A DNA stretch of 64,000 nt from Ruania zhangjianzhongii (lineage in GTDB: Bacteria; Actinomycetota; Actinomycetes; Actinomycetales; Beutenbergiaceae): the NCBI RefSeq assembly GCF_008000995.1, contig NZ_CP042828.1, forward strand, positions 3,524,882 to 3,588,881. Reading direction: 5' to 3'. Each line of letters opens with the position of its first letter. Position 1 is the first letter of the stretch. Of this stretch, positions 41,462-50,994 are shown one piece after another. Both the position numbers and the translations under genes were made by a program. A model generated the notes under the pieces. That model did not search any database, was not told the DNA's origin, and worked only from the letters and a program-made list of their open reading frames with translations.

Positions 41462-43068
41462 TCGGACGGGAGGCCGCCACCCCGTGCCGCGTACAGGTCG
41501 AGGATCTGCTCGCGAGGGACAACTCCGCATCGTTGCGCCCACGCGGTGTACGCGGCGCTCAGTTCGGCGACGATCTGCGGATGCTCCGCGACCTTGTCGT
41601 CGAGCTCGGTGCGGTCAGCAACCAGGTCATACAACTCCCACGGCTGAGCGTGCTTCTTCACCAGCTTCCACTGCCCGCGGCGCACACCACAGTTGCCCTC
41701 GTGCTCCCAGTACAGCAGCCGGTCAGCATCGGTGGCTCCCGCCTGCAGCGTCGGCAGCATGCTGACTCCTTCCAGCGGTAATGGCGTGCCCTGGGGGCCG
41801 GCGGCGGGGTACTCCACACCTGCCGCGTCCAACAAGGTCGCCATCACATCGGGGAGCTGGTGCGGCTGCTCGCGCTGCACACCACGCGGTAGTCCGGCCG
41901 GCCAGTTCACAATCAGTGGAGTGGCGTTTCCGCCTTCGTGGATCCAATGCTTGTACTCGCGAAAGGGTGTGTTCGAAAGGTTCGCCCACGACCGGCCGTA
42001 GGTGGTGTAGCTGTCCTCACCCCCCGGCTCGATGCTCGGGTCGTTGCCAGCGTGTACCTCGCGGCCGTCGCGGGTCTGAGCGTCGAAGCTGACGTACGTG
42101 GTGACAAAATCCTTGGCGGTCTCCACGGGCATCTCCTCGGCGCACCCGCCGTTGTCGGAGAGGAAGAGCACGATCGTGTCGTCGCTGATCCCTTGTGCGT
42201 CGAGCTCGCCGAGGATCCGACCTACTCCCTGGTCCATCCGGTCGATCATCGCCGCATACACAGCCATCCGGCGTGCCTCCCACCCCTGGTCGGCGACGTC
42301 TTCCCAGGCGGGTACGCGCGGGTCCCGGTCGGTGAGGGGCCAGGTCTCGTCGATGATGCCCGCGTCGACGAGGCGGCGTAACCGCGCGCGGCGTAGCTCG
42401 TCCCAGCCAGCATCGAATCGACCGAGATACTTGCGAACATCCTCCTCCAGGGCGTGCAACGGCCAGTGCGGAGCCGTATAGCCGACATAGAGGAAGAACG
42501 GGTCCTCGGCGTGCTCCGCGCCGTGCCGACGGACGAACTCGACGGCGTTGTCACTGATCGCGTCGGTGTAGTAGTAGCCCGGGTCCGCGGCCGCCTCATG
42601 CTCGATGTTGTTCTCATCGCGAGTCAGAGTTCGGGGCAGGAAGTAGCTGCCGGCACCTTCCAGCGTGCCGTAGAACTCGTCGAAGCCGCGGCGGGTCGGC
42701 CAGGAGCGAGACGGCGTGTGGATGTCCCTGGCGACGTGCCACTTGCCGGCGAGGTAGTTCCGATAGCCCGCTGGCTTGAGCGCCTCGGCGATCGTGACGC
42801 ACCGGTCGTTCAGGTCACCGGGATAGCCCTCGGGTGAGTCGTCGTAGTTGAGGATGCCGATCCCGGTCTGGTGCGGGTGCAGTCCGGTCAGCAGCGAGGC
42901 ACGGGAGGGGCTGCACCGGGCCGTGTTGTAGAACTGCGTGAGCGAGACGCCCGTCGCTGCGAGCTGATCGATGTTCGGTGTCTCGATCTCCCCGCCGAAG
43001 CAGCCAATATCGGAGAAGCCCATGTCGTCGGTGAGGATCAGGACGATGTTGGGCCGCGTGTGAGTCAT
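41458..43068 (-). CDS. Arylsulfatase-family hydrolase (type I sulfatase)
   Basis: 536 residues. Metal ligands in NIVLILTDDMG and the formylglycine signature C52-S-P-S-R (ARCSPSRASLLTG) mark a type I sulfatase that needs conversion of Cys52 by a formylglycine-generating enzyme. Later elements include FLSDNGG and an HEGG-type loop (WIHEGGNATP). No signal peptide, so it works on imported sulfated substrates. It lies between an MHS-type transporter and an IclR regulator, probably one operon. Confidence 0.9.
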   Translation of the reverse strand: MTHTRPNIVLILTDDMGFSDIGCFGGEIETPNIDQLAATGVSLTQFYNTARCSPSRASLLTGLHPHQTGIGILNYDDSPEGYPGDLNDRCVTIAEALKPAGYRNYLAGKWHVARDIHTPSRSWPTRRGFDEFYGTLEGAGSYFLPRTLTRDENNIEHEAAADPGYYYTDAISDNAVEFVRRHGAEHAEDPFFLYVGYTAPHWPLHALEEDVRKYLGRFDAGWDELRRARLRRLVDAGIIDETWPLTDRDPRVPAWEDVADQGWEARRMAVYAAMIDRMDQGVGRILGELDAQGISDDTIVLFLSDNGGCAEEMPVETAKDFVTTYVSFDAQTRDGREVHAGNDPSIEPGGEDSYTTYGRSWANLSNTPFREYKHWIHEGGNATPLIVNWPAGLPRGVQREQPHQLPDVMATLLDAAGVEYPAAGPQGTPLPLEGVSMLPTLQAGATDADRLLYWEHEGNCGVRRGQWKLVKKHAQPWELYDLVADRTELDDKVAEHPQIVAELSAAYTAWAQRCGVVPREQILDLYAARGGGLPSE

Positions 43069-43097
43069 CGGTGTTCCATCCCTTCTGGTGGTGCGGG

Positions 43098-44465
43098 TCA
43101 GTGGTCGGCGCGAGCGGTGATGCGCAACTCTTCAGCCCTGGCCCGTAGCTCGGTGTCGATCTCCTCGTGCGCGGTCTCTCGCAGGAAGTACAACGAGACG
43201 AGCGCGATAGCCGCGGCCGCCATCACATACACCGCCACCGGCCAGGCCGATCCGGTGACGGAGACGAGCCATACCGACAGGGCCGGCGCCACGGCACCGG
43301 AGGGCAGCACGCCGAACTGGTACACGATGGACATACCGGTGTAGCGCACTCGCGCGGGGAACAGCTCCGCGAAGGTTGCCGCTTCAGCGCCGAACATCGT
43401 GCAGGCACCGAGCGACCAACCGAGCACGACCGCCACCCAGATCAATTGCTGTACTCCGGTGTCGATCAGCATGAAGGCGGGGAACGCCGTGACGAGCGCC
43501 ACGAGTGCTCCCGCACCGAAGATCGGCCGACGACCGAACCGGTCGGACATCTTGCCCGCCACCGGGATGATGACGAAGCCGATCACGCTCGCGATCAGCA
43601 GCGCATTGAGCGCGTAGCTGTTGTCCAGGCCCAGCACCGTGGTGGTGTAGGTGACGATGAAGGCGTTGTAGACATTGAACGTGATGCTCTCACTGAAGCG
43701 CGCGCCGATACCGAGAATGATCTGTTTCGGGTAGTTCCGGAGCACCTCAAACATCGGCACCTTGGCTCGGGTGTCCGTGGCCACCATGTCCCGGAAGGAC
43801 TGCGGCTCCTGGACCTTCAGTCGCACCAGCAGACCTACGACGACCAGGAGGATGCTCGCCAGGAACGGGATTCGCCAGGTCCACGACTGCAACGCCTCGT
43901 CCCCGGGGAGGCTGACCAGGTTCACCGCCAGGGTCGAGAGCAACAAGCCCAGTGGCACACCCGTCTGTGGCCAGGAGGAGAACAGCCCGCGCTTGCCGCG
44001 TGGCGCGTGCTCGAAGGTCAGGACCGCTGCCCCGCCCCATTCGCCACCGAGGCCGATTCCCTGCAGCATCCGCAGTACGAGCAGCAAGATCGGCGCCAGG
44101 ACGCCGATCTGCTCATAGGTCGGGAGAGTACCCATCAGGAACGTCGACCCGCCCATGATGAGCATGGTGATGACCAGGATCTTCTTCCGGCCGATGCGAT
44201 CGCCGAAGTGACCGAAGATGACCCCGCCGATCGGTCGCGTGATGAACCCAGCAGCGAAGGTCGCGAAGGCGACCATCGTGCCGATCAGCGGGTCGAACTC
44301 GGGGAAGAACTGCTTATTGAAGACCAGCGCCGCCATCGTCCCGTAGAGGAAGAAGTCGTACCACTCCACCACCGAGCCGAGCATGCTCGCGATCACGGTG
44401 TTGCGGTTGTGTGTGCGGGTTCCACCCGGCGAAGGCACGGCCGAAGCGTCATTACCTGCGTGCAT
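43098..44465 (-). CDS. MFS transporter, metabolite:H+ symporter (MHS) type
   Basis: 455 residues with twelve transmembrane helices. GSVVEWYDFFLYG near the N-terminus and FITRPIGGVIFGHFGDRIGR between helices 2 and 3 are typical of the MHS group (ShiA, ProP, citrate carriers); LQGIGLGGEWGGA follows in helix 4-5. It likely imports an organic acid or sulfated small molecule with protons. AAGGAG lies seven bases before ATG 44465, favoured over ATG 44468 with a four-base spacer. It is first of a four-gene set. Confidence 0.9.
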   Translation of the reverse strand: MHAGNDASAVPSPGGTRTHNRNTVIASMLGSVVEWYDFFLYGTMAALVFNKQFFPEFDPLIGTMVAFATFAAGFITRPIGGVIFGHFGDRIGRKKILVITMLIMGGSTFLMGTLPTYEQIGVLAPILLLVLRMLQGIGLGGEWGGAAVLTFEHAPRGKRGLFSSWPQTGVPLGLLLSTLAVNLVSLPGDEALQSWTWRIPFLASILLVVVGLLVRLKVQEPQSFRDMVATDTRAKVPMFEVLRNYPKQIILGIGARFSESITFNVYNAFIVTYTTTVLGLDNSYALNALLIASVIGFVIIPVAGKMSDRFGRRPIFGAGALVALVTAFPAFMLIDTGVQQLIWVAVVLGWSLGACTMFGAEAATFAELFPARVRYTGMSIVYQFGVLPSGAVAPALSVWLVSVTGSAWPVAVYVMAAAAIALVSLYFLRETAHEEIDTELRARAEELRITARADH

Positions 44466-44479
44466 CATTGAACTCCTTC

Positions 44480-44506
44480 TGTCCCGTAGACTGGGACAGT
44501 GTCCCA
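44480..44506 (-). promoter_or_regulatory. Candidate IclR operator (TGGGACA palindrome)
   Basis: A perfect 15-bp palindrome with central base, TGGGACAGTGTCCCA (44492-44506), is preceded by a further TGTCCC (44480-44485) that makes a second inverted pair with the same GGGACA. It ends only 15-27 bases before the MFS ATG, where a bound IclR-type repressor would block elongation. Confidence 0.65.
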
Positions 44507-44547
44507 TCTGTGAGCTGTTCTGACAGTAGGCGAGGCTGCGGCGCTCC

Positions 44548-44588
44548 GTCAACCGGCCACCACCGAGCTCACGGTGTGGCCGGTTGAC
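44548..44588. repeat. Long hairpin in divergent intergenic region
   Basis: Arms GTCAACCGGCCAC and GTGGCCGGTTGAC, extended inward by CACCG/CGGTG with one bulge, form a stem of about 17 bp around the loop AGCTCA. No T-run follows, so it is not a clear terminator. Confidence 0.7.
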
Positions 44589-44734
44589 CGGGCCACCGAG
44601 GAGCACCGGGGCACACGCTCTCGCGTTCACCATGTCGTGGATCGCTCGTCGGTCGGCGTTCCTGACCACGCTCGCCGTATCGGACGCGAGCCGGCCGGCA
44701 GCAGGAACCAGGTGCCGACTGCCGGAGTGCCGGT

Positions 44735-44740
44735 TAGGGT
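44735..44740 (+). promoter_or_regulatory. -10 box for leaderless DUF885 gene
   Basis: TAGGGT, six bases before GTG 44747. Confidence 0.5.
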
Positions 44741-44746
44741 CGGCGG

Positions 44747-46432
44747 GTGAGCCACGCATCGACGCCCCGCACTCCCACCCCCACCGATGTCCTCGCCGAC
44801 GAGTACGTCGCCACGCTCACCCGGCTGAGCCCGATGACAGCCACCGCGATCGGGCTTCCCGGCGCCGAGGACCAGCTCGACGACTTCTCCCCCGGCGGGT
44901 ATCAGGCCGGCACCGACGCCGCACGACGGGTGCTCTCCGACCTGGCCGAGATCACCCCGGTGGACGAGACCGACCGCATCACCCAGCACGCGATGCGCGA
45001 GCGGATCGGGCTGGAGATCGAGCTGGCCGAGGCCGGGGAGGACCTGGCGGACCTGAACGTGATCGCCTCACCGGTGCAGCACGTGCGCGAGGTGTTCGAC
45101 CTGATGCCCACCGACACCCCGGAGCAGTGGGAGACGATCGCGGCGCGGATGGAGGCGGTCCCGCAAGCCCTGGCGGGGTACATCGAGTCGCTGCAGGTGG
45201 CCGCCGAACGGGGCCAGGTGGCGCCGATCCGGCAGGTCGAGGCGTGCATCGCCGAGGCTGAACAGCTGGCCGGGCCGGACTCGTTCTGGCGCACCTTCGC
45301 CGCCGGAGCAAGCGTGGACGGCAAACCGGTGAGCAAATCGGTCACCACGGCACTGAGCACAGGCGCACAGAGCGCGGCAAGCGGGTACGCCCGGCTCGCA
45401 GATGCACTGCGTGAGCTGGCCCCCCAGGCACCGGCCGACGACGCTGCTGGCCGGGAGCGGTACACCCGGTTCTCCCGGATGCACATCGGTGCCGAGGTGG
45501 ATCTGGACGAGACGTACGAGTGGGGGCTGGCCGAGCTGGCCGCGATCACCGCCGAACAGGAGCAGGCCGCCGCACAGATCTCCGGGCCTGGGGCGAGCGT
45601 CGAGCAGGCGATGGCGGACCTGGACGCGGACCCGGCCCGCACCCTGCACGGCACCCAGGCGCTGCAGGAGTGGATGCAGACCACCGCCGATGCGGCCCTG
45701 GCGGCGATGGCCGGCACGCATTTCGACATCCCGGACCCGGTGCGCACGATCGAGTGCAAGATCGCCCCGACCACCTCGGGCGGGATCTACTACACCCCGC
45801 CGAGCGCAGACTTCTCCCGGCCCGGACGGATGTGGTGGGCGGTGCCAGCGGAGGTCACCGAGTTCAACACCTGGCGGGAGACCACCACGGTCTACCACGA
45901 AGGCGTACCCGGACATCACCTGCAGCTCGGTCAGACCATCTACCGCGCCGAGCTGCTGAACACCTGGCGCCGGCTGGCCTGCTGGGTGAGCGGGCACGGC
46001 GAGGGCTGGGCGCTGTATGCCGAGCGGCTGATGAAGGACCTCGGCTTCCTCGACGACCCCGGTGACCTGATGGGCATGCTCGACGGGCAGCGCCTGCGCG
46101 CCGCCCGGGTGGTGATCGACATCGGCGTGCACCTGGGCAAGCCCTGCCCGCCGGAGTGGGGCGGCGGCACCTGGGACGCGGCGAAGGCCTGGCCGTTCCT
46201 GACCGCGAACGCGAACATGGCCGAGGGGTTCCTCGCGTTCGAGCTGAACCGGTACCTGGGCTGGCCCGGGCAGGCGCCCTCGTACAAGGTCGGCCAACGG
46301 CTCTGGGAGCAGCTGCGGGACGAGACCAAGGCCCGCGAAGGCGCCGGCTTCGACCTGGCTGCCTTCCACCGCCGCGCGCTGGACGTCGGCTCGGTCGGCC
46401 TGGACACGCTGCGCGCCGCTCTGCTGCCCTGA
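44747..46432 (+). CDS. DUF885 family protein (putative zinc metallopeptidase)
   Basis: 561 residues, mostly helical. The YHEGVPGHHLQ motif near residue 383 and GHGEGWALYAERL near 415 are the conserved His/Glu clusters of DUF885, which resemble a thermolysin/M3-like zinc site. No signal peptide, so a cytosolic peptidase or hydrolase. The GTG start fits both the leaderless -10 and the family N-terminus (ADEYVATLTRLSPMTAT). Substrate unknown. Confidence 0.85.
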   Translation: MSHASTPRTPTPTDVLADEYVATLTRLSPMTATAIGLPGAEDQLDDFSPGGYQAGTDAARRVLSDLAEITPVDETDRITQHAMRERIGLEIELAEAGEDLADLNVIASPVQHVREVFDLMPTDTPEQWETIAARMEAVPQALAGYIESLQVAAERGQVAPIRQVEACIAEAEQLAGPDSFWRTFAAGASVDGKPVSKSVTTALSTGAQSAASGYARLADALRELAPQAPADDAAGRERYTRFSRMHIGAEVDLDETYEWGLAELAAITAEQEQAAAQISGPGASVEQAMADLDADPARTLHGTQALQEWMQTTADAALAAMAGTHFDIPDPVRTIECKIAPTTSGGIYYTPPSADFSRPGRMWWAVPAEVTEFNTWRETTTVYHEGVPGHHLQLGQTIYRAELLNTWRRLACWVSGHGEGWALYAERLMKDLGFLDDPGDLMGMLDGQRLRAARVVIDIGVHLGKPCPPEWGGGTWDAAKAWPFLTANANMAEGFLAFELNRYLGWPGQAPSYKVGQRLWEQLRDETKAREGAGFDLAAFHRRALDVGSVGLDTLRAALLP

Positions 46433-46612
46433 CCCAGCACCCCACCGCGCACCGGCCGACCTCGTCGCCATCTATCTGGACCGAGTGTTCGCCCGGCCGC
46501 CACGCCCTGGCGACCTACCGGCTGATCGGCTGCAGTGCCGAGTTGTTGACGTGAGCCGGACACCGGCTGCTCCGATCACGATCAGAGATCGCCACCCCAC
46601 CGGCGAACCGGT

Positions 46613-46618
46613 TACGGT
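46613..46618 (+). promoter_or_regulatory. -10 box for leaderless maf gene
   Basis: TACGGT, six bases before GTG 46625. Confidence 0.5.
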
Positions 46619-46624
46619 CGCCCC

Positions 46625-47350
46625 GTGCCCACTATGCGTCCCCGTCTGATCCTCGCCTCCGCCTCCCCTGCCCGCGCCGGACTGCTGCGCGGTGCCGGGG
46701 TGGACCCGATCATCCAGGTGGCGGACGTGGATGAGGAGGCGCTGACCGCCGCGCACACCGCCGCCCACGGGCCGATCTCTGTGGCCGAGTCCGTGCAACT
46801 GCTCGCGCGGGCGAAGGCGGAGAAGGTCGCCGCCGAGATCTTTGCTGCGACTGAAGGGCCCACTGACGGCGGTGCTCCGCTACCCGCCGCTTTCCCCGCC
46901 GATGGGCCCACCGCAGTACTCGGCTGCGACTCGCTACTCGAAGTCGACGGCGAAGCGCTCGGCAAGCCGCACACCCCGGAGCGCGCCCGCGAGCGCTGGC
47001 AGCGGATCCGGGGCCGCTCCGGAGTACTGCACACCGGTCACCACCTGATCACCGCCTCCTGCGAGGCGGGCGCCACCTCGCACACTACGGTGGACTTCGC
47101 CGAGATCACCGACGCCGAGATCGAGGCCTACATCGCCACCGACGAGCCGCTGGAGGTGGCCGGGGCGTTCACCATCGACGGCTACGGCGGGGCGTTCATC
47201 CGCCGCATCGAGGGCGATCACCACGGGGTTATGGGGATCAGTCTGCCGCTGCTGCGCGACCTGCTCGGCCAGGTGGGCCTGACCTGGGTCGACCTGTGGA
47301 GGCATCGACCCGCACCCGGTCTCACGCACCCGATCAGCGTGGATCCGTGA
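46625..47350 (+). CDS. maf: Maf-family nucleoside triphosphate pyrophosphatase
   Basis: 241 residues. ILASASPARAGLL near the N-terminus, the central GCDSLLEVDGEALGKP with catalytic Asp, and GGAFIRRIEGDHHGVMG-type C-terminus match Maf enzymes, which hydrolyse modified or canonical nucleotides and affect septation. It has an insert around residues 65-95 rich in Pro/Ala. GTG 46625 is chosen over ATG 46634 because of the -10 spacing. Confidence 0.92.
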   Translation: MPTMRPRLILASASPARAGLLRGAGVDPIIQVADVDEEALTAAHTAAHGPISVAESVQLLARAKAEKVAAEIFAATEGPTDGGAPLPAAFPADGPTAVLGCDSLLEVDGEALGKPHTPERARERWQRIRGRSGVLHTGHHLITASCEAGATSHTTVDFAEITDAEIEAYIATDEPLEVAGAFTIDGYGGAFIRRIEGDHHGVMGISLPLLRDLLGQVGLTWVDLWRHRPAPGLTHPISVDP

Positions 47351-47418
47351 GCTCTGCCAGCGGCGGGCCGACTGCGCCACCACCACCGAGCACCAGGAAT
47401 GGGCTCGACACCCGGCAG

Positions 47419-47424
47419 TACTGT
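47419..47424 (+). promoter_or_regulatory. -10 box for leaderless tricorn-like gene
   Basis: TACTGT, seven bases before GTG 47432. Confidence 0.5.
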
Positions 47425-47431
47425 TGACGAG

Positions 47432-50400
47432 GTGACTTCCGCCTACCTGCGTGATCCCGATGTCCATGCCGAGCTGGTCACCTTCGTCGCCGTCGACGAT
47501 ATCTGGCTCGCCCCCGTCTCCGGTGGCCGCGCCTGGCGGCTGACCCACGACCGTGCCCCGGCCCGTACGCCCCGGTTCTCCCCGGACGGGCAGCGACTCG
47601 CCTACGTCTCGCATGCGGGCGGCCACCCGGAGCTGATGCTCACCGACATCGAGTCGGGTCGGCCGGTCCGGCTGACCTGGTGGGCCGGCTCGGTGATGAT
47701 CGTGCTCGGCTGGGCGGACGAACACACGGTGCTGGTCGCTTCGAACGCCGGGGAGGCGAGCATCCGGCACACGGTGGTCAAGGCCGTGCGCACCGACGGC
47801 ACCTGGCAGCGGCTGCAGATCGGTGCCGCCGGTAGCCTGGCCATCCACGCTGGCGGCGCGATCGCGCTGAGCACCTTCAACTCCCGCGGGCCCGCCATCT
47901 GGAAGCGCTACCGCGGCGGGACCGCCTCCCGACTGTGGCTGGACCGCACCGGCGACGGGGACTGGCAGCGCCTGTTGCCCGAGGAGCGAGCCGCGCTGGT
48001 CAACCCGCTCTGGCTGGGCGATGCTCTGGCGTTCGTCTCCGACCGGGCCGCCGGGTTCCCGGACCGCGCCGATGAACAGGCGAACCTGTGGCTGTGGGAG
48101 ACACCGGGCGTGGGCGAGCCGCGGCAGATCACCCATCAGGGCCCGGAACAGGGGTACGTGCGCGATGCCAGCACGGACGGCACCCGCCTCACCTGGCACA
48201 GCCGCGGCCGGATCTGGCTGCTCGAGGATCTCCATGCGCAGCCGCGCATGCTCCCGATCACCCTGCCCGGCAGCACGCCGGCGCCGGTCGCTCTCGACCC
48301 GACCGTCCGGCTGGAGGCGCTGGCCCCGGACCACACCGGCACCGCCAGCGTGGTCAACTGGCGCGGGAAGGCGTTCTGGCTGACCCACCGCGACGGCCCG
48401 GCCCGGGCGCTGGCGGCCGAATCCGGGGTGCGGGTGCGCGAACCGGTGCTGCTCGGCCGAACCGGACGGGTGGTACTGGCCACCGACGCCGAGGGTGCGG
48501 ACACCCTGGAGGTGCACACCATCGACGGCTCGGCGCCTGCGCACCGGATGCTCAGCGGGCAGCTGGGACGCGTGCTGCACCTGGCCTCCGACCCGGCCGG
48601 GAATCGCCTGGCGGCGATCTCCCACGATGGCTCGGTGCGGCTGATCGAGCTGGCCAACGACGGCGCAGCCCCGGTGGTCCAGGATGTCACCCGGTCCAGC
48701 TATGGGGAGCCGATGGGCCCGGTGTTCTCCCCGGACGGGCGCTACCTCCTCTGGTCCGAGCCCACCGATGCCGAGAGCAGCCAGCACCGGGTGATGGTGC
48801 TGGACACCCGCCACGGCGGGGAGCCGGTGGCGCTGACCAGCGGCCAGTTCCACGACCGTTGCCCGGCGGTCACCGACGACGGCAAGTTCGTGGTGTTCCT
48901 CTCCGACCGGACCCTGGACCCGGAGTACGACACCCAGGCGTTCGATCTGTCCTTCACCGGCGCCACCCGGCCCTGGCTGATCCCGATCGCGGCCCGGGAA
49001 CCGGCACCGTTCGGACCGAGCGTGACCGGCCGGGCGCCCGCGGCGACGACCCCGGAGCACGGTGCTGGTGACCAGACCCCGGCGAGCTCCGCCGTCGCCA
49101 GCCCGGAGCTGGACGCCACGGACGCCGAGCAGCGGATCATGCCGTTCCCGGTGCCCTCCGCCAGCTACCGCGACCTGAAGGCCGCCTCCGGTGGGGTGCT
49201 CTGGATCAAGGCCGCCGAGGAAGTGGGCGTGCTCGGATCGCGGCGCGCGGGAGTCAGCGGTGAACCCGCCACGGATGTGGTGCAGCGCTGGTCCTTCGCC
49301 GACCACGAGGTCACCACGATCGTGGCCAAGGCGGACTCCTACGCCGTCTCCGGTGACGGGCAGCAGCTGGTGGTGCTGCACGAGAAGGAGGTCACGCTCA
49401 CGCCGGCCACCCGCAAGCCCGCCGAGGGTGGCGACTCCGCCGTGGTGACCGTGGACACCGGCCGGCTGCGGTTCGACCTGGACCCGGCGGCAGAGTGGCA
49501 GCAGATGTTCGCCGAGACCACCCGGCTGATGGCGGAGCACTTCTGGCGCGCGGACATGGACGGGGTGGACTTCGCTGCGGTCACCGAGCGGTGGCGCCCG
49601 GTGGTGGATCAGGTGCGCAGCCACGACGACCTGGTGGATCTGCTCTGGGAGACGGTCGCGGAGCTGAACACCTCGCACGCCTATGTGATGCCGGCCGATC
49701 CGCCGGGTGATGCCGCCCGCCGCCTCGGGCTGCTCGGCGCGGACCTGGCGCCCGCCAAGGACGGTTGGCGGATCGAACGGATCCTGCCCGGCGAGTCCAG
49801 CGACCCGGGCGCGCGCTCCCCCCTGCTCGCCGCCGGGGTGGGAGCCCGCCCCGGCGACCTGATCGTGGCGGTGGACGGGATCGCCGTGGACCCGGTGGCC
49901 GGCCCGGGGCGGCAGCTGGTGGGGGCCGCGGACAAGCCGGTGGAGCTGACCCTGCGGCGCGACGGCGCCGACCGCCGGGTGGTCGTGGTGCCGCTGGCCG
50001 ACGAGGAAGCCCTGCGCTACCAGGACTGGGTGCGTTCGCGCCGGGAGTACGTGCGGTCCGCCAGCCAGGGTCGGTTGGGATACCTGCACGTACCGGACAT
50101 GATGAGCGCCGGCTGGGCCCAGCTGCACCGGGACCTGCGCAGCGCCAGCCACGCCGAAGGCATCATTGCCGATGTGCGGTACAACCGCGGTGGGCACACC
50201 TCTCAGCTGGTGATCGGCAAGCTCGCCGCCCGGGTGATCAGCTGGAGCCGCACCCGGTACGAGGACCGGCCCGCCGCCTACCCGGACAGCGCTCCGCGCG
50301 GGCCGGTGGTGCTGGTGGCGAACGAGTACTCCGGCTCCGACGGGGACATCGTCAACGCCGCTGCCCAGGCGTTGGGCGTGGGACCGGTGGTCGGCGTGCG

Positions 50401-50677
50401 CACCTGGGGTGGTGTGGTCGGCATCGACGGCCGCTATGACCTCGTGGACGGTACCGAGGTGACCCAACCCCGGTACGCCACCTGGATGCAGGGCAAGGGC
50501 TGGGGCGTGGAGAACTACGGTGTGGATCCGGACATCGAGGTGGTGCACACGCCGGCGGACCTGTTCAGCGACGCGGACCCGCAGCTGGACCGCGCGATTA
50601 CCGAGGCGCTGGCTCGACTGGAGCAGGCTCCGGCGGCCGCTCCGCCGCCGTTGCCTGAGCCGAAGGTCCGGCCCTGA
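47432..50677 (+). CDS. Tricorn-like S41 serine protease
   Basis: 1081 residues. The N-terminal 640 residues form two WD/TolB-like beta-propellers (ARTPRFSPDGQRLAYVSH; GPVFSPDGRYLLWSEP). A linker and C1-like helical region follow, then a PDZ domain (about 764-840, PGDLIVAVDGIAVD) and the S41 core with the nucleophile in YSGSDGDIV near residue 966. It probably degrades peptides from the proteasome or Lon in the cytosol. The ATG at 47399 is passed over: GTG 47432 has a -10 box seven bases upstream and gives the usual family start (SAYLRDPDVHAELVTFVA). Confidence 0.92.
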   Translation: MTSAYLRDPDVHAELVTFVAVDDIWLAPVSGGRAWRLTHDRAPARTPRFSPDGQRLAYVSHAGGHPELMLTDIESGRPVRLTWWAGSVMIVLGWADEHTVLVASNAGEASIRHTVVKAVRTDGTWQRLQIGAAGSLAIHAGGAIALSTFNSRGPAIWKRYRGGTASRLWLDRTGDGDWQRLLPEERAALVNPLWLGDALAFVSDRAAGFPDRADEQANLWLWETPGVGEPRQITHQGPEQGYVRDASTDGTRLTWHSRGRIWLLEDLHAQPRMLPITLPGSTPAPVALDPTVRLEALAPDHTGTASVVNWRGKAFWLTHRDGPARALAAESGVRVREPVLLGRTGRVVLATDAEGADTLEVHTIDGSAPAHRMLSGQLGRVLHLASDPAGNRLAAISHDGSVRLIELANDGAAPVVQDVTRSSYGEPMGPVFSPDGRYLLWSEPTDAESSQHRVMVLDTRHGGEPVALTSGQFHDRCPAVTDDGKFVVFLSDRTLDPEYDTQAFDLSFTGATRPWLIPIAAREPAPFGPSVTGRAPAATTPEHGAGDQTPASSAVASPELDATDAEQRIMPFPVPSASYRDLKAASGGVLWIKAAEEVGVLGSRRAGVSGEPATDVVQRWSFADHEVTTIVAKADSYAVSGDGQQLVVLHEKEVTLTPATRKPAEGGDSAVVTVDTGRLRFDLDPAAEWQQMFAETTRLMAEHFWRADMDGVDFAAVTERWRPVVDQVRSHDDLVDLLWETVAELNTSHAYVMPADPPGDAARRLGLLGADLAPAKDGWRIERILPGESSDPGARSPLLAAGVGARPGDLIVAVDGIAVDPVAGPGRQLVGAADKPVELTLRRDGADRRVVVVPLADEEALRYQDWVRSRREYVRSASQGRLGYLHVPDMMSAGWAQLHRDLRSASHAEGIIADVRYNRGGHTSQLVIGKLAARVISWSRTRYEDRPAAYPDSAPRGPVVLVANEYSGSDGDIVNAAAQALGVGPVVGVRTWGGVVGIDGRYDLVDGTEVTQPRYATWMQGKGWGVENYGVDPDIEVVHTPADLFSDADPQLDRAITEALARLEQAPAAAPPPLPEPKVRP

Positions 50678-50994
50678 CCGTCCGGCGCGGGCGCGGGCGC
50701 CGGCCCCGCTGGGTGCCGGGCGGGCGCCGCCAGCCGCGCCGCACGGCACCTACTCGGCTTTGTGTGACCTGGACTACGGCAGACGGGTCCGGATGCGCCA
50801 TGCCGGGCTCGTCCTTGTAGGAAACCTACAAACTGAGCCGGGTCGGGTTGCCAGGGCGTACAGACTTCTCCGGCACCCGGTGCGGTGGTTGGGCCCGAAG
50901 GGCATCGCGGTATTAGCGTGGACCGACGCCGTGTGTGTCACCGTCCCGGCTCACCCCACGGTGCACGGGCCCCAAAGAACTTCGAGGAGAGTGC
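50678..50994. other. Intergenic region upstream of carboxylase alpha subunit
   Basis: 317 bases between the tricorn-like protease and the biotin carboxylase gene. It starts with a very GC-rich stretch that can fold in several ways, then holds the palindrome at 50815-50831 and, at its end, the GAGGAGA ribosome-binding site. No gene is supported. Confidence 0.5.
50815..50831. promoter_or_regulatory. Palindrome TTGTAGG-AAA-CCTACAA, candidate operator
   Basis: A perfect 7-bp inverted repeat with an AAA spacer, about 165 bases before the biotin carboxylase start and in an AT-richer patch. The shape suits a TetR- or GntR-type regulator; no such gene is adjacent. Confidence 0.55.

Noticed and set aside
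46934-50749. Minus-strand open frame of 1271 codons opposite maf and the tricorn-like protease
   Set aside because: Composition is His/Gly/Arg-rich shadow text; the plus strand has clear domains.
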